Part shown: positions 42,379 to 50,358 of the stretch, piece after piece | Layout of the letters: every line of letters starts with the position of its first letter | Position numbering within the stretch: position 1 is the stretch's first letter | From: CBDFKB01 sp965248715 | Lineage (GTDB): Bacteria; Pseudomonadota; Alphaproteobacteria; Rhizobiales; Rhizobiaceae | Length of the DNA: 64,000 nt | Assembly (NCBI GenBank): GCA_965248715.1 | Contig: CBDFKB010000008.1 | Location: forward strand, 1,426,001 to 1,490,000 | Direction: 5' to 3' | Notes under the pieces: model-generated | Databases searched by the model: none | The model's input: the letters and a program-made list of their open reading frames with translations, nothing else | Told to the model about the DNA's origin: nothing | Position numbers and translations under genes: made by a program

Positions 42379-43074
42379 ATGCCTCACCAACAGCTACGCA
42401 TCCTCTTGGCTGATGACCATGCACTGGTCCGTGGCGGAATGACATTGCTGATCAAATCGGCGTACGAAGACGCGAAAATCGTCGAATCCGGTGATTATGT
42501 GGAAACGTTGCAATGTCTTTCGGATGATGCATCGATTGATTTGCTTTTGTTGGACCTCAAGATGCCAGGGATGAGTGGATTCGACGGAATTCAGCATATT
42601 TGCAGCACCTATCCGGAGGTTCCAGTCGCAGTCATTTCCGTTGAGGAAGAAATTCAGACCATTCGCAGTGTTCTCAACATGGGTGCCGTCGGCTACATAC
42701 CCAAAACCTCGTCACCGAGTGTAACAACAAGCGCAATCCAGCTAATTTTGGCGGGCGGGATTTACGTGCCGCCGCATGTGTTGGGTATGGACACAACAGA
42801 CAATCATGACGCCGTCGGCAGCACCCGAGGACCTCCCACCCAAATTCCGATTGAGCCTGACGCTAAAATGCTCGGTGTCACGCCTCGCCAAAAAGACGTA
42901 CTCGATCTTCTGGCAGCCGGAAAGACCAACAAGGAAATAGCAGCCCAATTAGAACTCGCACCTGGCACCGTAAAGCTGCACACATCCAGGATTTTCAAGC
43001 ATCTAGGTGTTTCTAATCGTACCGAAGCAGTGTCGAGATACATGCAAATGAAGCGTGACCTTGAGGGCGCCTGA
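42379..43074 (+). CDS. NarL/FixJ-family response regulator
   Basis: A 231-residue two-component regulator. The receiver has ILLADDHALVRGGM, phospho-acceptor Asp in LLLLDLKMPGMSG, and Lys in GYIPKTSSPS. A linker leads to a LuxR-type HTH (LGVTPRQKDVLDLLAAGKTNKEIAAQLELAPGTVK pattern, positions about 165-200). Divergent from the binding-protein/kinase pair 663 bp away. I infer that it is the output of that kinase and a regulator of the long operon; the receiver domain on the kinase leaves room for a phosphorelay branch. Confidence 0.92.
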   Translation: MPHQQLRILLADDHALVRGGMTLLIKSAYEDAKIVESGDYVETLQCLSDDASIDLLLLDLKMPGMSGFDGIQHICSTYPEVPVAVISVEEEIQTIRSVLNMGAVGYIPKTSSPSVTTSAIQLILAGGIYVPPHVLGMDTTDNHDAVGSTRGPPTQIPIEPDAKMLGVTPRQKDVLDLLAAGKTNKEIAAQLELAPGTVKLHTSRIFKHLGVSNRTEAVSRYMQMKRDLEGA

Positions 43075-43134
43075 CGGCTTCAGATAATCGCCCAGATGTG
43101 AGATGCCATAGGCGCAATCTATACAAAAGGTCTG

Positions 43135-43207
43135 ATCGCGGTAGAGATGCCCGTTACCGGGCACCCCCCGCACAGATCCGTACGAGCGGGTTTCCCGCAT
43201 ACGGCTC
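43135..43207 (-). mobile_element. group II intron 3' remnant (domains V-VI)
   Basis: The reverse complement of 43175-43207 is a domain V hairpin: GAGCCGTATGCGG, a GAAA tetraloop, then CCGCTCGTACGGATC. It keeps the AGC catalytic triad. The next bases toward 43135 (GGGGGGTGCCCGGTAACGGG) look like domain VI. No reverse-transcriptase gene remains; an IS256 remnant begins 127 bp away. Confidence 0.65.
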
Positions 43208-43333
43208 CTGTCTTGAGTATTTGACGGCAAACCGGTCGAGATATGGCTGAAAGTTGGTGACGGCCCTGAGGGGCGGCATATTATGGCGTTGTTGAGGCGC
43301 TGCAATTCTCATCAAGAGAAAAGGATATGCCAC

Positions 43334-43902
43334 ATGAGCAATGATACGATCACCAAGTGCGGCAAGCCAACACAATTTTCATCCGATCCACTAACGGATG
43401 TTCTTCGCCGAGGAGCGCGGGAGCTTCTGGCGACGGCGGTTGCCGGCGAAGTGTCGGAGTTCATCGCCGCCCATGCACATCTTTTGGGCGATGAAGGACG
43501 CCAAAGACTTGCGCTTCACGGGTTTCTGCCCGAGCGCAAGGTCATGACCGGGATTGGCAAGGTGCCGGTCCGGGTTCCTCGCATTCGAGACCGGGGTGCC
43601 GGCGCTGATGGAGCGAAGATCCGCTTTCCTCATCCCTGATCCCGCCCTACCTGCGCAAGTCGAAATCAGTGGAGGAACTGCTTCCTTGGCTCTACCTCAA
43701 GGGCATCTCGACGGGCGACTTCAGTGAAGCTCTGGCAGCCCTTGTAGGCCCGGATGGCGGCGGTCTGTCGTCTTCGACGATCACCCGGTTGAAGGCGGTT
43801 TGGTGGGAAGAATACGAGACCTGGCGCAAACGTGATCTGACGGGCAAGCGCTACGTCTATTTCTGGGCCAATGGGGCCAAATCCCCCAGGACGCGGCCGT
43901 GA
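43334..43902 (+). pseudogene. IS256-family transposase, frameshifted and 3'-truncated
   Basis: The first part (from ATG 43334) reads DPLTDVLRRGARELLATAVAGEVSEFI and PERKVMTGIGKVPVRVPRIRDR, the N-terminal signature of IS256 transposases. A frameshift near 43615 moves the reading frame to IPPYLRKSKSVEELLPWLYLKGIST and SSSTITRLKAVWWEEY. The sequence is lost soon after YVYFWANG, before the second half of the DDE domain. Non-functional. The stretch to 44034 holds nothing further that I recognise. Confidence 0.85.
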
Positions 43903-44034
43903 ATACTGATTTTCTCGCCCATGATTGTAACAAACCAGATTACCGCTCCGACGCCAGCCAACGCCTCGCACTACTCAAAAGTCGCGTGAGGCGTCCGAGA
44001 AACCTGCATCGAAGGAGATATTTTTGTACATTCC

Positions 44035-44913
44035 TCACAATCGTCGCTGATTGTTCAAAGATGATCTAAGCTCGATCCAATAGGGCTGATGGTCGGAGCC
44101 TTGTGCAGCTTCATCGATCCATGCGTTGATAACAAGGTTTTGCATCGTTGTATCGACAAATGCAAAATCGATGCGCTGGCTGTTTATCATATTGGCGGGG
44201 AAGGTCACCCCCTTGTTGATGTCGTGCCCTGCAAGAAGCCAGCAATCCACAAGATCACATTCATTGTGGCCGGTTCGCACGAGATGAGTATATTCCGGGT
44301 CCCGGGAGGCGAGATTGAAGTCGCCGAGCAAAACGAAATCTCCCGGCATCGGCGGGGCAACCTTGTCCTCCAACCAAAGCGGGTGGGTGCTGGGGCCGGT
44401 CCATGCTCCGCCTTCATTGGGAGCACTGGCGATGATCGTGCGAATAGTGTGAATTTGCGCGACGCGATCATCGGCGGATTTTGCTGAAAGGTGGGCATTG
44501 TATATCCGCAATGCCTTGCCGCCTGGCATTTCGACCACTCCCTCAAGCATACCAACAACCATATTGCGCTGATCATTGATAATGGATTTTGGCAGCGGAA
44601 AAAGTCTGGTGGATATGATTGGGGTTTTGGATAGGATCATATTGCCGAATTGCCTGCGGATATTGATAATCCTGGCATTGGGCTCCCGGCGCGATGCGCT
44701 GACATCGAAGAATGGGCCGTAAACCCAATAATACTGATCCAGTAATTCTGCTAGCACCTTCGGTTGATCGACCATGCCACTGCGTTGCCAGTTACATTCG
44801 ACTTCCTGCAGGGCGATGATATCAGCACCGTCGATTTCACTGGCGATACGCTCCAGGTCAAACAGTTCGTCTTTACCAAGCCCAAACTGGATATTGTATG
44901 TTACGATTTTCAT
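44035..44913 (-). CDS. endonuclease/exonuclease/phosphatase-family hydrolase
   Basis: A 292-residue EEP-fold metal-dependent phosphodiesterase. Catalytic motifs: VTYNIQFGLG (Asn), ALQEVECNW (metal Glu), NAHLSAKSAD, VLLGDFNLASRDPEY (Asp and Asn) and the final QGSDHQPYWIEL (Asp-His). No signal peptide. Last gene of the polar amino-acid ABC operon, 9 bp after the permease stop, so probably acts on the imported compound or its phosphodiester form; the real substrate is unknown. Confidence 0.85.
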   Translation of the reverse strand: MKIVTYNIQFGLGKDELFDLERIASEIDGADIIALQEVECNWQRSGMVDQPKVLAELLDQYYWVYGPFFDVSASRREPNARIINIRRQFGNMILSKTPIISTRLFPLPKSIINDQRNMVVGMLEGVVEMPGGKALRIYNAHLSAKSADDRVAQIHTIRTIIASAPNEGGAWTGPSTHPLWLEDKVAPPMPGDFVLLGDFNLASRDPEYTHLVRTGHNECDLVDCWLLAGHDINKGVTFPANMINSQRIDFAFVDTTMQNLVINAWIDEAAQGSDHQPYWIELRSSLNNQRRL

Positions 44914-44922
44914 ACAAATAAC

Positions 44923-45591
44923 TTATGCCGGTAGTTTGACACCACCGTATTTTGTCTCGGCCCAGCGGGCGAGGCGCAGAACCGGATAACAATAGATAAA
45001 ATACATTAGCGCTGTCATGCCATAGATCAGCATGAGCTCTCTTGGGTGACGCTGGGTTGCGTGTTCACCGGCGCGTACCAATTCCGCAATGCCGATGACC
45101 GAGACAATTGACGTGCCTTTGATGATGATGACATATACGCCGCCCATTGGCGGGATCATCAGTTTCAGGGCCTGTGGCAGGATTACATACCACATGCTCT
45201 GCAGGGCTGTCATGCCGGTCGAACGGGCAGCTTCCGACTGACCTTTTGGCACCGCTTGAATGGCACCGCGAACGATTTCCGCGACATAGGTCGAAGTATA
45301 GAGGCTGAGCGCAATGACCGCCGCTGGAAAAGCTTCCAGTTGCAGCCAGGATATCCCGGTTTGCGGTAACATGAAATAAACAAAGTAGAGGTGAATCAAA
45401 AACGGGGTTCCACGTAATGCATGGATGTAGCCCCCCAACGGATAGTTGATTACGGCATAATTGAGCGTCCGCAACATACCGATGAGCGCTCCAAGCAAGC
45501 TGCCGAAAAATATGGTAATAATGGAAATCTTGAAGGTCATCCACAGGCCTTCAAGCAGGAAGGGCATGGTGGATTTGACAACGTCGAACAT
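44923..45591 (-). CDS. polar amino-acid ABC permease (HisM/GlnP type) 1
   Basis: A 222-residue inner-membrane permease with five helices. The EAA-type loop is EAARSTGMTALQSMWYVILPQALKLMIPP, at about residues 140-168. N-terminal GLWMTFKISIITIFFGSLLGALIG is typical of the His/Glu/Gln/Arg/opine family. Pairs with the permease upstream (11-bp gap). Confidence 0.9.
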   Translation of the reverse strand: MFDVVKSTMPFLLEGLWMTFKISIITIFFGSLLGALIGMLRTLNYAVINYPLGGYIHALRGTPFLIHLYFVYFMLPQTGISWLQLEAFPAAVIALSLYTSTYVAEIVRGAIQAVPKGQSEAARSTGMTALQSMWYVILPQALKLMIPPMGGVYVIIIKGTSIVSVIGIAELVRAGEHATQRHPRELMLIYGMTALMYFIYCYPVLRLARWAETKYGGVKLPA

Positions 45592-45602
45592 CTAATTCCC
45601 CC

Positions 45603-46289
45603 CTACGTAGTCGCCACGCCGCCAAGGCGGCGTTGGGCCAGTCCGGTGATCCACAGCATGAAGGCGTAGATCATCAAATAGCAGGTGGCGACGGTCAAAT
45701 AACCTTCATTTGGCAACAAGCGTTCATTGTAGACAAGCAGACCGGCGCCGAATAACTCAAACACGCCAATGAAACTGACCAGCGATGAGTCCTTGATCAG
45801 AACGGCCGTCTGCCCAAGCAGTGTTGGGGCAACACGTGAAAATGCCTGGGGCAGAACAACATAGCGCATGCGTTGCACATAGGTCATACCAACAGACTGG
45901 GCCCCCTCAACCTGACCGCGCGATATCGATTCAATACCGGCCCGAATGATTTCACTCATATAGGCGCCGGCATTAAGCCCAAGGGCAATAATACCGCCTT
46001 CAAGCTCATCCAGGCGACGGCCAAGCAGCGGCAGTGCCGGTATTGTAAAGTAGATTACATATATCTGGATCAGCAGCGGCGTTGAGCGGATCGCCTGTAT
46101 ATAGGCCGCAGCAGGGCGCCATAAAAACGGGTTGGAGGACATCCGCATTATTGCGACAATGGTGCCTAAACTGAGTGAGATGATCAGGGCAATCAGGGAA
46201 ATCCATGCTGTCCAGCCAAACCCACGGACGAAATCAGGCAGATACTGGGCGACAATTCTGTAATTATAGAAGTCGAGAATCCAGTCCAT
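45603..46289 (-). CDS. polar amino-acid ABC permease (HisM/GlnP type) 2
   Basis: A 228-residue permease of the same family, with EGAQSVGMTYVQRMRYVVLPQAF as the ATPase-contact loop and FVRGFGWTAWISLIALIISLSLG near the N-terminus. Forms the membrane heterodimer with the downstream permease. A 204-bp gap, filled partly by a dispersed repeat, separates it from the binding-protein gene. Confidence 0.9.
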   Translation of the reverse strand: MDWILDFYNYRIVAQYLPDFVRGFGWTAWISLIALIISLSLGTIVAIMRMSSNPFLWRPAAAYIQAIRSTPLLIQIYVIYFTIPALPLLGRRLDELEGGIIALGLNAGAYMSEIIRAGIESISRGQVEGAQSVGMTYVQRMRYVVLPQAFSRVAPTLLGQTAVLIKDSSLVSFIGVFELFGAGLLVYNERLLPNEGYLTVATCYLMIYAFMLWITGLAQRRLGGVATT

Positions 46290-46391
46290 GTTCGATGGTA
46301 CCCGCTTGACGAGTTGGGAATTGTTTCATCTGGTAAATGCGGGGGGCAGCGAAAATTCAGTTGCCCCCCGGAAACGCATATTCACAAAGGC

Positions 46392-46497
46392 CTAGTGCTT
46401 GTCACGAAGTGTTGGAGTAGCTTCGTCGCGCTATCTCTTTGTTTATGCGTGTCATTTTTCCCAAAGCCGGTACCCACTTTTGGGTGACACGCACTAG
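46392..46497 (-). repeat. CTAG-bounded 105-bp dispersed repeat, copy B
   Basis: Inverted relative to copy A, CTAG at both ends (46392-46395 and 46494-46497). It lies between the binding-protein gene and the permease genes, and its right-hand CTAG supplies the TAG stop codon of the binding-protein gene. Confidence 0.8.
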
Positions 46498-47288
46498 TGG
46501 TCCTTCTTCCAGGTTGGTCCCTGCATCCAGTATTTTGCCAACCCATCCAGACGGCCATCATTGCGGATCAGCATGAAATAATTATCCATCCAGCGCAGCA
46601 GATGATGTTCGTCTGGCCGTGTGGCAAAACTCAGCGGCCAACGCTTTGGGGCGCCTTCAAGAACTTTGAACTCCGGATATTCGATCATGTAACCAGCGGC
46701 CGAGGCGATGTCATTAATCCCGGCATCAGCCCGGTCAGCAGCTACAGCCTGTGCAACAGCAGCGCCGCCGCCTGCAAATTCCTTGATGGTTGAATCAGCG
46801 CATTTTTTCTTCAATAAGCCAACATTGCTGCTGCCCTGAACGACACCGATGGCTACACCCTTCTTGCAGGCATCCTGCCACTTGACGAAGGACTGGCTCT
46901 TTTTCGAATAAAGCACCACATCGCTGTAAAGGTAAGGTTCGGTGAAGCTCAAAACCAGCGTGCGCTTGGCATTTGGCGTCATGTCGGCGGCAAGAAAATC
47001 AGCCTTACCTGAATTGACGGCAGGGATCAGCCCCTTCCAGTCGTAGTCAAGCAATTTGAGTTCAACACCGATGTCCTCGGCCATCATTTTGACGACCTCA
47101 ATGGCAAAACCGGTACGTTCTCCGTTCTTGTCGACGAAACTGACAGGCGGGCCCTGTGTTTGCACAGCAACGCGCAATTCGCCACGCTTGACAATATCGT
47201 TTAATGCGTCTGCCAATGCCGACTGGGCAAAAACACTCAGTCCAAGCGCGCATATACCCAATCCCAGTAATTTTGTGAGTCTTTTCAT
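46494..47288 (-). CDS. polar amino-acid ABC substrate-binding protein
   Basis: A 264-residue SBP_bac_3 protein. Signal peptide GLGICALGLSVFAQSALA follows the ATG at 47288, which I chose over the longer frame to 47384 because that places the signal at the N-terminus. The mature part has IVKRGELRVAVQTQGPPVSFVD, EVVKMMAEDIGVELKLLDYDW and FTEPYLYSDVVLY. The ligand is a polar amino acid or similar. The stop codon comes from the adjacent repeat element, so the natural C-terminus could have been slightly longer. Confidence 0.9.
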   Translation of the reverse strand: MKRLTKLLGLGICALGLSVFAQSALADALNDIVKRGELRVAVQTQGPPVSFVDKNGERTGFAIEVVKMMAEDIGVELKLLDYDWKGLIPAVNSGKADFLAADMTPNAKRTLVLSFTEPYLYSDVVLYSKKSQSFVKWQDACKKGVAIGVVQGSSNVGLLKKKCADSTIKEFAGGGAAVAQAVAADRADAGINDIASAAGYMIEYPEFKVLEGAPKRWPLSFATRPDEHHLLRWMDNYFMLIRNDGRLDGLAKYWMQGPTWKKDH

Positions 47289-47416
47289 AAGTCCATTCTC
47301 CCTTTGGTCTTTCCCTGGTCGATGGCACTTTGAGCGCCGTCGATGAAAGGCTTCTGAAGTTTTTGCCTGCAAAGAGTATACCAAATAAAATTGTTGGTCT
47401 ATACCAAATATTTTTG

Positions 47417-48172
47417 TCAGATAATCTGACTCAGAAACAGTTTGGTGCGCTGGTTCTGCGGGTTATCGAAAATATTTTCAGGTGAGCCCTCTTCAACAAT
47501 CTTACCTTCATCCATAAAGGTTACCCGGTCAGCTGCTTCGCGGGCAAAACCCATCTCGTGGGTAACGACAACCATGGTTGTTCCCTCTTCAGCCAGATTT
47601 TTCATCAATTCAAGAACACCGCCGACGGTTTCAGGATCAAGCGCAGATGTGGCCTCATCAAACAGCATCACCTTAGGGGTCATGGCCAGCGAGCGGGCGA
47701 TGGCGACACGTTGTTGCTGTCCCCCAGAAAGCTCAGATGGATAGTTATCGGCCCTGTCACCAATGCCAACCCGGTCAAGCAGTTTTCTGGCGATGTCTAC
47801 GGCTTCATCCTGAGAACGTTTGAGGACAACTATTTGCGGCATGGTGATGTTTTCCAGTGCCGTTTTGTGCTGGAATAGATTAAAATGCTGAAAGACCATG
47901 CCAACGCCCTGGCGCAACTTGTTAAGGTCGGTCTTCGAAGACGTAAGCTCTACCCCGCCAATGATGATTGTACCGCTATCGACCGGCTGCAGCCCGTTGA
48001 GAGCACGCAAAAATGTGCTCTTACCCGAGCCGCTGGGCCCGATGACTACCAGCACTTCGCCCCTATCCACATGATTGGTAACATGTTGCAGCGCATGAAT
48101 GGGTAGGCGCCCTGGGATTTCAAATGTTTTGCAGATGTCCTTGACCTGCACAATAGGCGACTGGCTTCCCAT
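47417..48172 (-). CDS. polar amino-acid ABC transporter ATPase
   Basis: A 251-residue cytoplasmic ATPase: Walker A VIGPSGSGKSTFLRAL, Q-loop VGMVFQHFNLF, signature ELSGGQQQRVAIARSL, Walker B KVMLFDEATSALDPE and switch His in VVVTHEMGFA. Energises the two permeases. It lies 18 bp after the GntR-family gene. Confidence 0.95.
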   Translation of the reverse strand: MGSQSPIVQVKDICKTFEIPGRLPIHALQHVTNHVDRGEVLVVIGPSGSGKSTFLRALNGLQPVDSGTIIIGGVELTSSKTDLNKLRQGVGMVFQHFNLFQHKTALENITMPQIVVLKRSQDEAVDIARKLLDRVGIGDRADNYPSELSGGQQQRVAIARSLAMTPKVMLFDEATSALDPETVGGVLELMKNLAEEGTTMVVVTHEMGFAREAADRVTFMDEGKIVEEGSPENIFDNPQNQRTKLFLSQII

Positions 48173-48190
48173 GATGCATTTTCTCCCGTT

Positions 48191-49000
48191 TTAAGGCTGT
48201 TCAGGCGTGATATTTTCATTTCTCCCGGCTGCCGAAATGCAGATATCAATAGCGTCGTGCCGCCAGAATTCCTCATCCAGTTCGACGACCTGATTGAATT
48301 GATCAACAATTGTTCGCGACAAATACAGGCCAGGTGTGCCAACGGCTACACCAAGAGCCCTGGCCGGTTCTTCCGACAGAGCTGCAGGACGCATATTAAT
48401 CTGGGTCCGATGCTCAATGATGCCGAATTCCCTTGCCATCAATCCAGTCATTGATTGATCGAGCGGGTAATTTAGAAGGTTTGGACAGCGCTCTGCATTG
48501 ACATGAATTTTTTCAACCAAAACCGCACGTTCATCAACCGTCCTCAGGCGGGATACAACAAAAACAGGGTCGCCGACCGCACAATTCAAATGTGTGCTTT
48601 CCCACTGGGACGCAGCAACACGCTGATTTGATAGGACTTTCGTGCCGGCAATACGGCCCTGTTTGGCAATGCTTTCAGAAAAACTGGTATTTGCAGTCGG
48701 ATCGTAGTGAACCCGAGGTGGTGAAACAAACCATCCGCGTCGATCCTCACGGAAAATAAGACCTTCAGCCTCCATCCGCATCAATGCCTGGCGTACAGTC
48801 ATTCTAGTAATGGAAAAATCTTCAGCCAAAGCCCGTTCCGGCGGAAACTTGCTGCCAGGTGCCAGTGTACCCGCTTCAATCATGGCTGTGAAATGATCTC
48901 TGAAGCGTAAATAATAAGGGACCTTCCGATCCCAGGATTTGCGAGCCTGCTCAGATATAGACCAATTGCTATTTCGTGGTATAGTCCAATTTTCGTTCAT
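48191..49000 (-). CDS. GntR-family (HutC/UTRA) regulator
   Basis: A 269-residue repressor-type regulator. The wHTH is LAPGSKFPPERALAEDFSITRMTVRQALMRMEAEGL (about residues 45-85), followed by a UTRA ligand-binding domain with FVVSRLRTVDERAVLVEKIHV and a final YLSRTIVDQFNQVVELDEEFWRHDAIDI. First gene of the polar amino-acid ABC operon, so likely autoregulates it in response to the transported ligand. Divergent from serB with a 95-bp gap. Confidence 0.9.
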   Translation of the reverse strand: MNENWTIPRNSNWSISEQARKSWDRKVPYYLRFRDHFTAMIEAGTLAPGSKFPPERALAEDFSITRMTVRQALMRMEAEGLIFREDRRGWFVSPPRVHYDPTANTSFSESIAKQGRIAGTKVLSNQRVAASQWESTHLNCAVGDPVFVVSRLRTVDERAVLVEKIHVNAERCPNLLNYPLDQSMTGLMAREFGIIEHRTQINMRPAALSEEPARALGVAVGTPGLYLSRTIVDQFNQVVELDEEFWRHDAIDICISAAGRNENITPEQP

Positions 49001-49095
49001 GTTGTAACACTAGGTTCCAGGCATTGTTGTGTCAATGAAAGGCAGACCGAAGCGCGGGAAGTGGGTACGGTTAAAAAGGGAATGCCAGCATTTTG

Positions 49096-49992
49096 ATGAC
49101 TTCATATGTTCTAACATTGGTTGGCAACGCTAATTTATTTCCGCTTGAACAGATTCACATCGATAGCGTGCGCGAACACATAGCTGTCTCCGGTAAACTT
49201 GTGTGGTTGGCCAAAAATGAAGCTTGCGATCTTTTCTTTGATTCGCCACTTGGCGCTTTCAAACTTGCTGAGCAGGCGCGTGATGCCTTGTCTGGCAAGC
49301 CAATAGACGCTGTGTGCACGCCTGTTGCCGGGCGGCGAAAAAAACTTCTAATCTCTGATATGGATTCAACTGTCATCGATCAGGAGTGCATTGATGAGTT
49401 AGGCGATGCCTTTGGCGCTGGAACCCGGATCAGGGAAATCACCACCAAAGTGGTTGAGGGTAAAATCAGCTTTTCTGATGCTCTGCGCCAGCGCATGGCA
49501 TTGATGAAAGGGCTGGATTATTCACAACTTGAAAAAGTCTATGAGGATCGAATTTCGCTGAAGGAAGGCGCGCGCACCCTTGTTCAAACCATGCGCCAGA
49601 ACGGTGCGCAATGCATTCTGGTTTCTGGAGGGTTTAGTTTTTTTACCCAGCGCATCGCAGAACGTATTGGCTTCCATGACCACCAGGCAAATGAACTGGT
49701 ATTTGAAAATGGCAGGTTGACTGGGGAAGTTCACGAACCAATCCTGGGGCGAACTGCAAAACTGGAAACCCTGAATAGACTGTGTGATGAACACAAACTG
49801 AAACCCTGTGACGTGCTCGCCGTGGGTGATGGCGCCAACGACATCAAAATGATCGAAGCAGCCGGCCTGGGCGTTGCTTTTCATGGTGCTGGTGCCCTGA
49901 AAAACCGGGCCAATGCTAGGATTGACCATGGAGATTTGGCGGCACTGTTATATATTCAAGGTTTCAGCAAAGCGCAATTTGTGTTTACCTGA
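49096..49992 (+). CDS. serB: phosphoserine phosphatase
   Basis: A 298-residue HAD phosphatase that performs the last step of serine synthesis. HAD motif I is LLISDMDSTVIDQECIDEL (nucleophile DMD), motif II is ILVSGGFSFFT, and motif IV is AVGDGANDIKMIEAAGLGVAF. An N-terminal domain of about 85 residues precedes it, as is normal in Alphaproteobacteria. ATG 49096 is preferred to TTG 49093. The neighbouring minus-strand operon imports amino-acid-like compounds, so a physiological link is possible but unproven. Confidence 0.93.
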   Translation: MTSYVLTLVGNANLFPLEQIHIDSVREHIAVSGKLVWLAKNEACDLFFDSPLGAFKLAEQARDALSGKPIDAVCTPVAGRRKKLLISDMDSTVIDQECIDELGDAFGAGTRIREITTKVVEGKISFSDALRQRMALMKGLDYSQLEKVYEDRISLKEGARTLVQTMRQNGAQCILVSGGFSFFTQRIAERIGFHDHQANELVFENGRLTGEVHEPILGRTAKLETLNRLCDEHKLKPCDVLAVGDGANDIKMIEAAGLGVAFHGAGALKNRANARIDHGDLAALLYIQGFSKAQFVFT

Positions 49993-50073
49993 AATCGGCT
50001 TATACCAGCTTCGCGCGTGATGACTATTTCTGACAATTTGCCCTCTAATTGATGTCGCGAGTTGGACATCTAA

Positions 50074-50130
50074 TACCAAGGGAAGTTAATATTGACCCAT
50101 GTGATGGCTCGATATTAACTTCCCTTGGTA
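50074..50130. mobile_element. 57-bp minimal TACCAAGG miniature element
   Basis: Ends TACCAAGGGAAGTTAATAT and its exact reverse complement surround only 19 bp. Flanked on both sides by TAA, a 3-bp target-site duplication (50071-50073 and 50131-50133). Smallest copy of the family also at 58836 and 63253. Confidence 0.85.
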
Positions 50131-50203
50131 TAAGGCGGCAGGAACCACGGTCTTGCACCGGCCTTTGTGATTGCATCGCGGACAGCCTTGCCCTCGTGGC
50201 CGG

Positions 50204-50303
50204 CTAGCGCTTGTCACGAAGCGTTGGAATAGCTTCGTCGCGCTGTTTTTTATTTATGCGTGTCATTTTTCCCAAAACCGGTGCCCACTTTTGGATGACA
50301 CCC
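50204..50303 (-). repeat. CTAG-bounded 105-bp dispersed repeat, copy C
   Basis: Same orientation as copy B; CTAG at the left edge, then GCGCTTGTCACGAAGCGTTGG and the TTTTTCCCAAAACCGGTGCCC block. The right edge is degenerate. The rest of 49993-50358 has no gene; 50134-50203 could be a short transposase scrap (reverse frame AVRDAITKAGARPWFLPP). Confidence 0.75.
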
Positions 50304-50358
50304 AAGGAAACTCGGGGCAATTCGATTTGATCAATGCAGGCCGGCAGCGCGATGTCCC

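Noticed and set aside
43154..43375. Open frame resembling many database hypothetical proteins (PYAG... pattern)
   Set aside because: It is produced by translating the group II intron domain V region; a non-coding explanation fits better.
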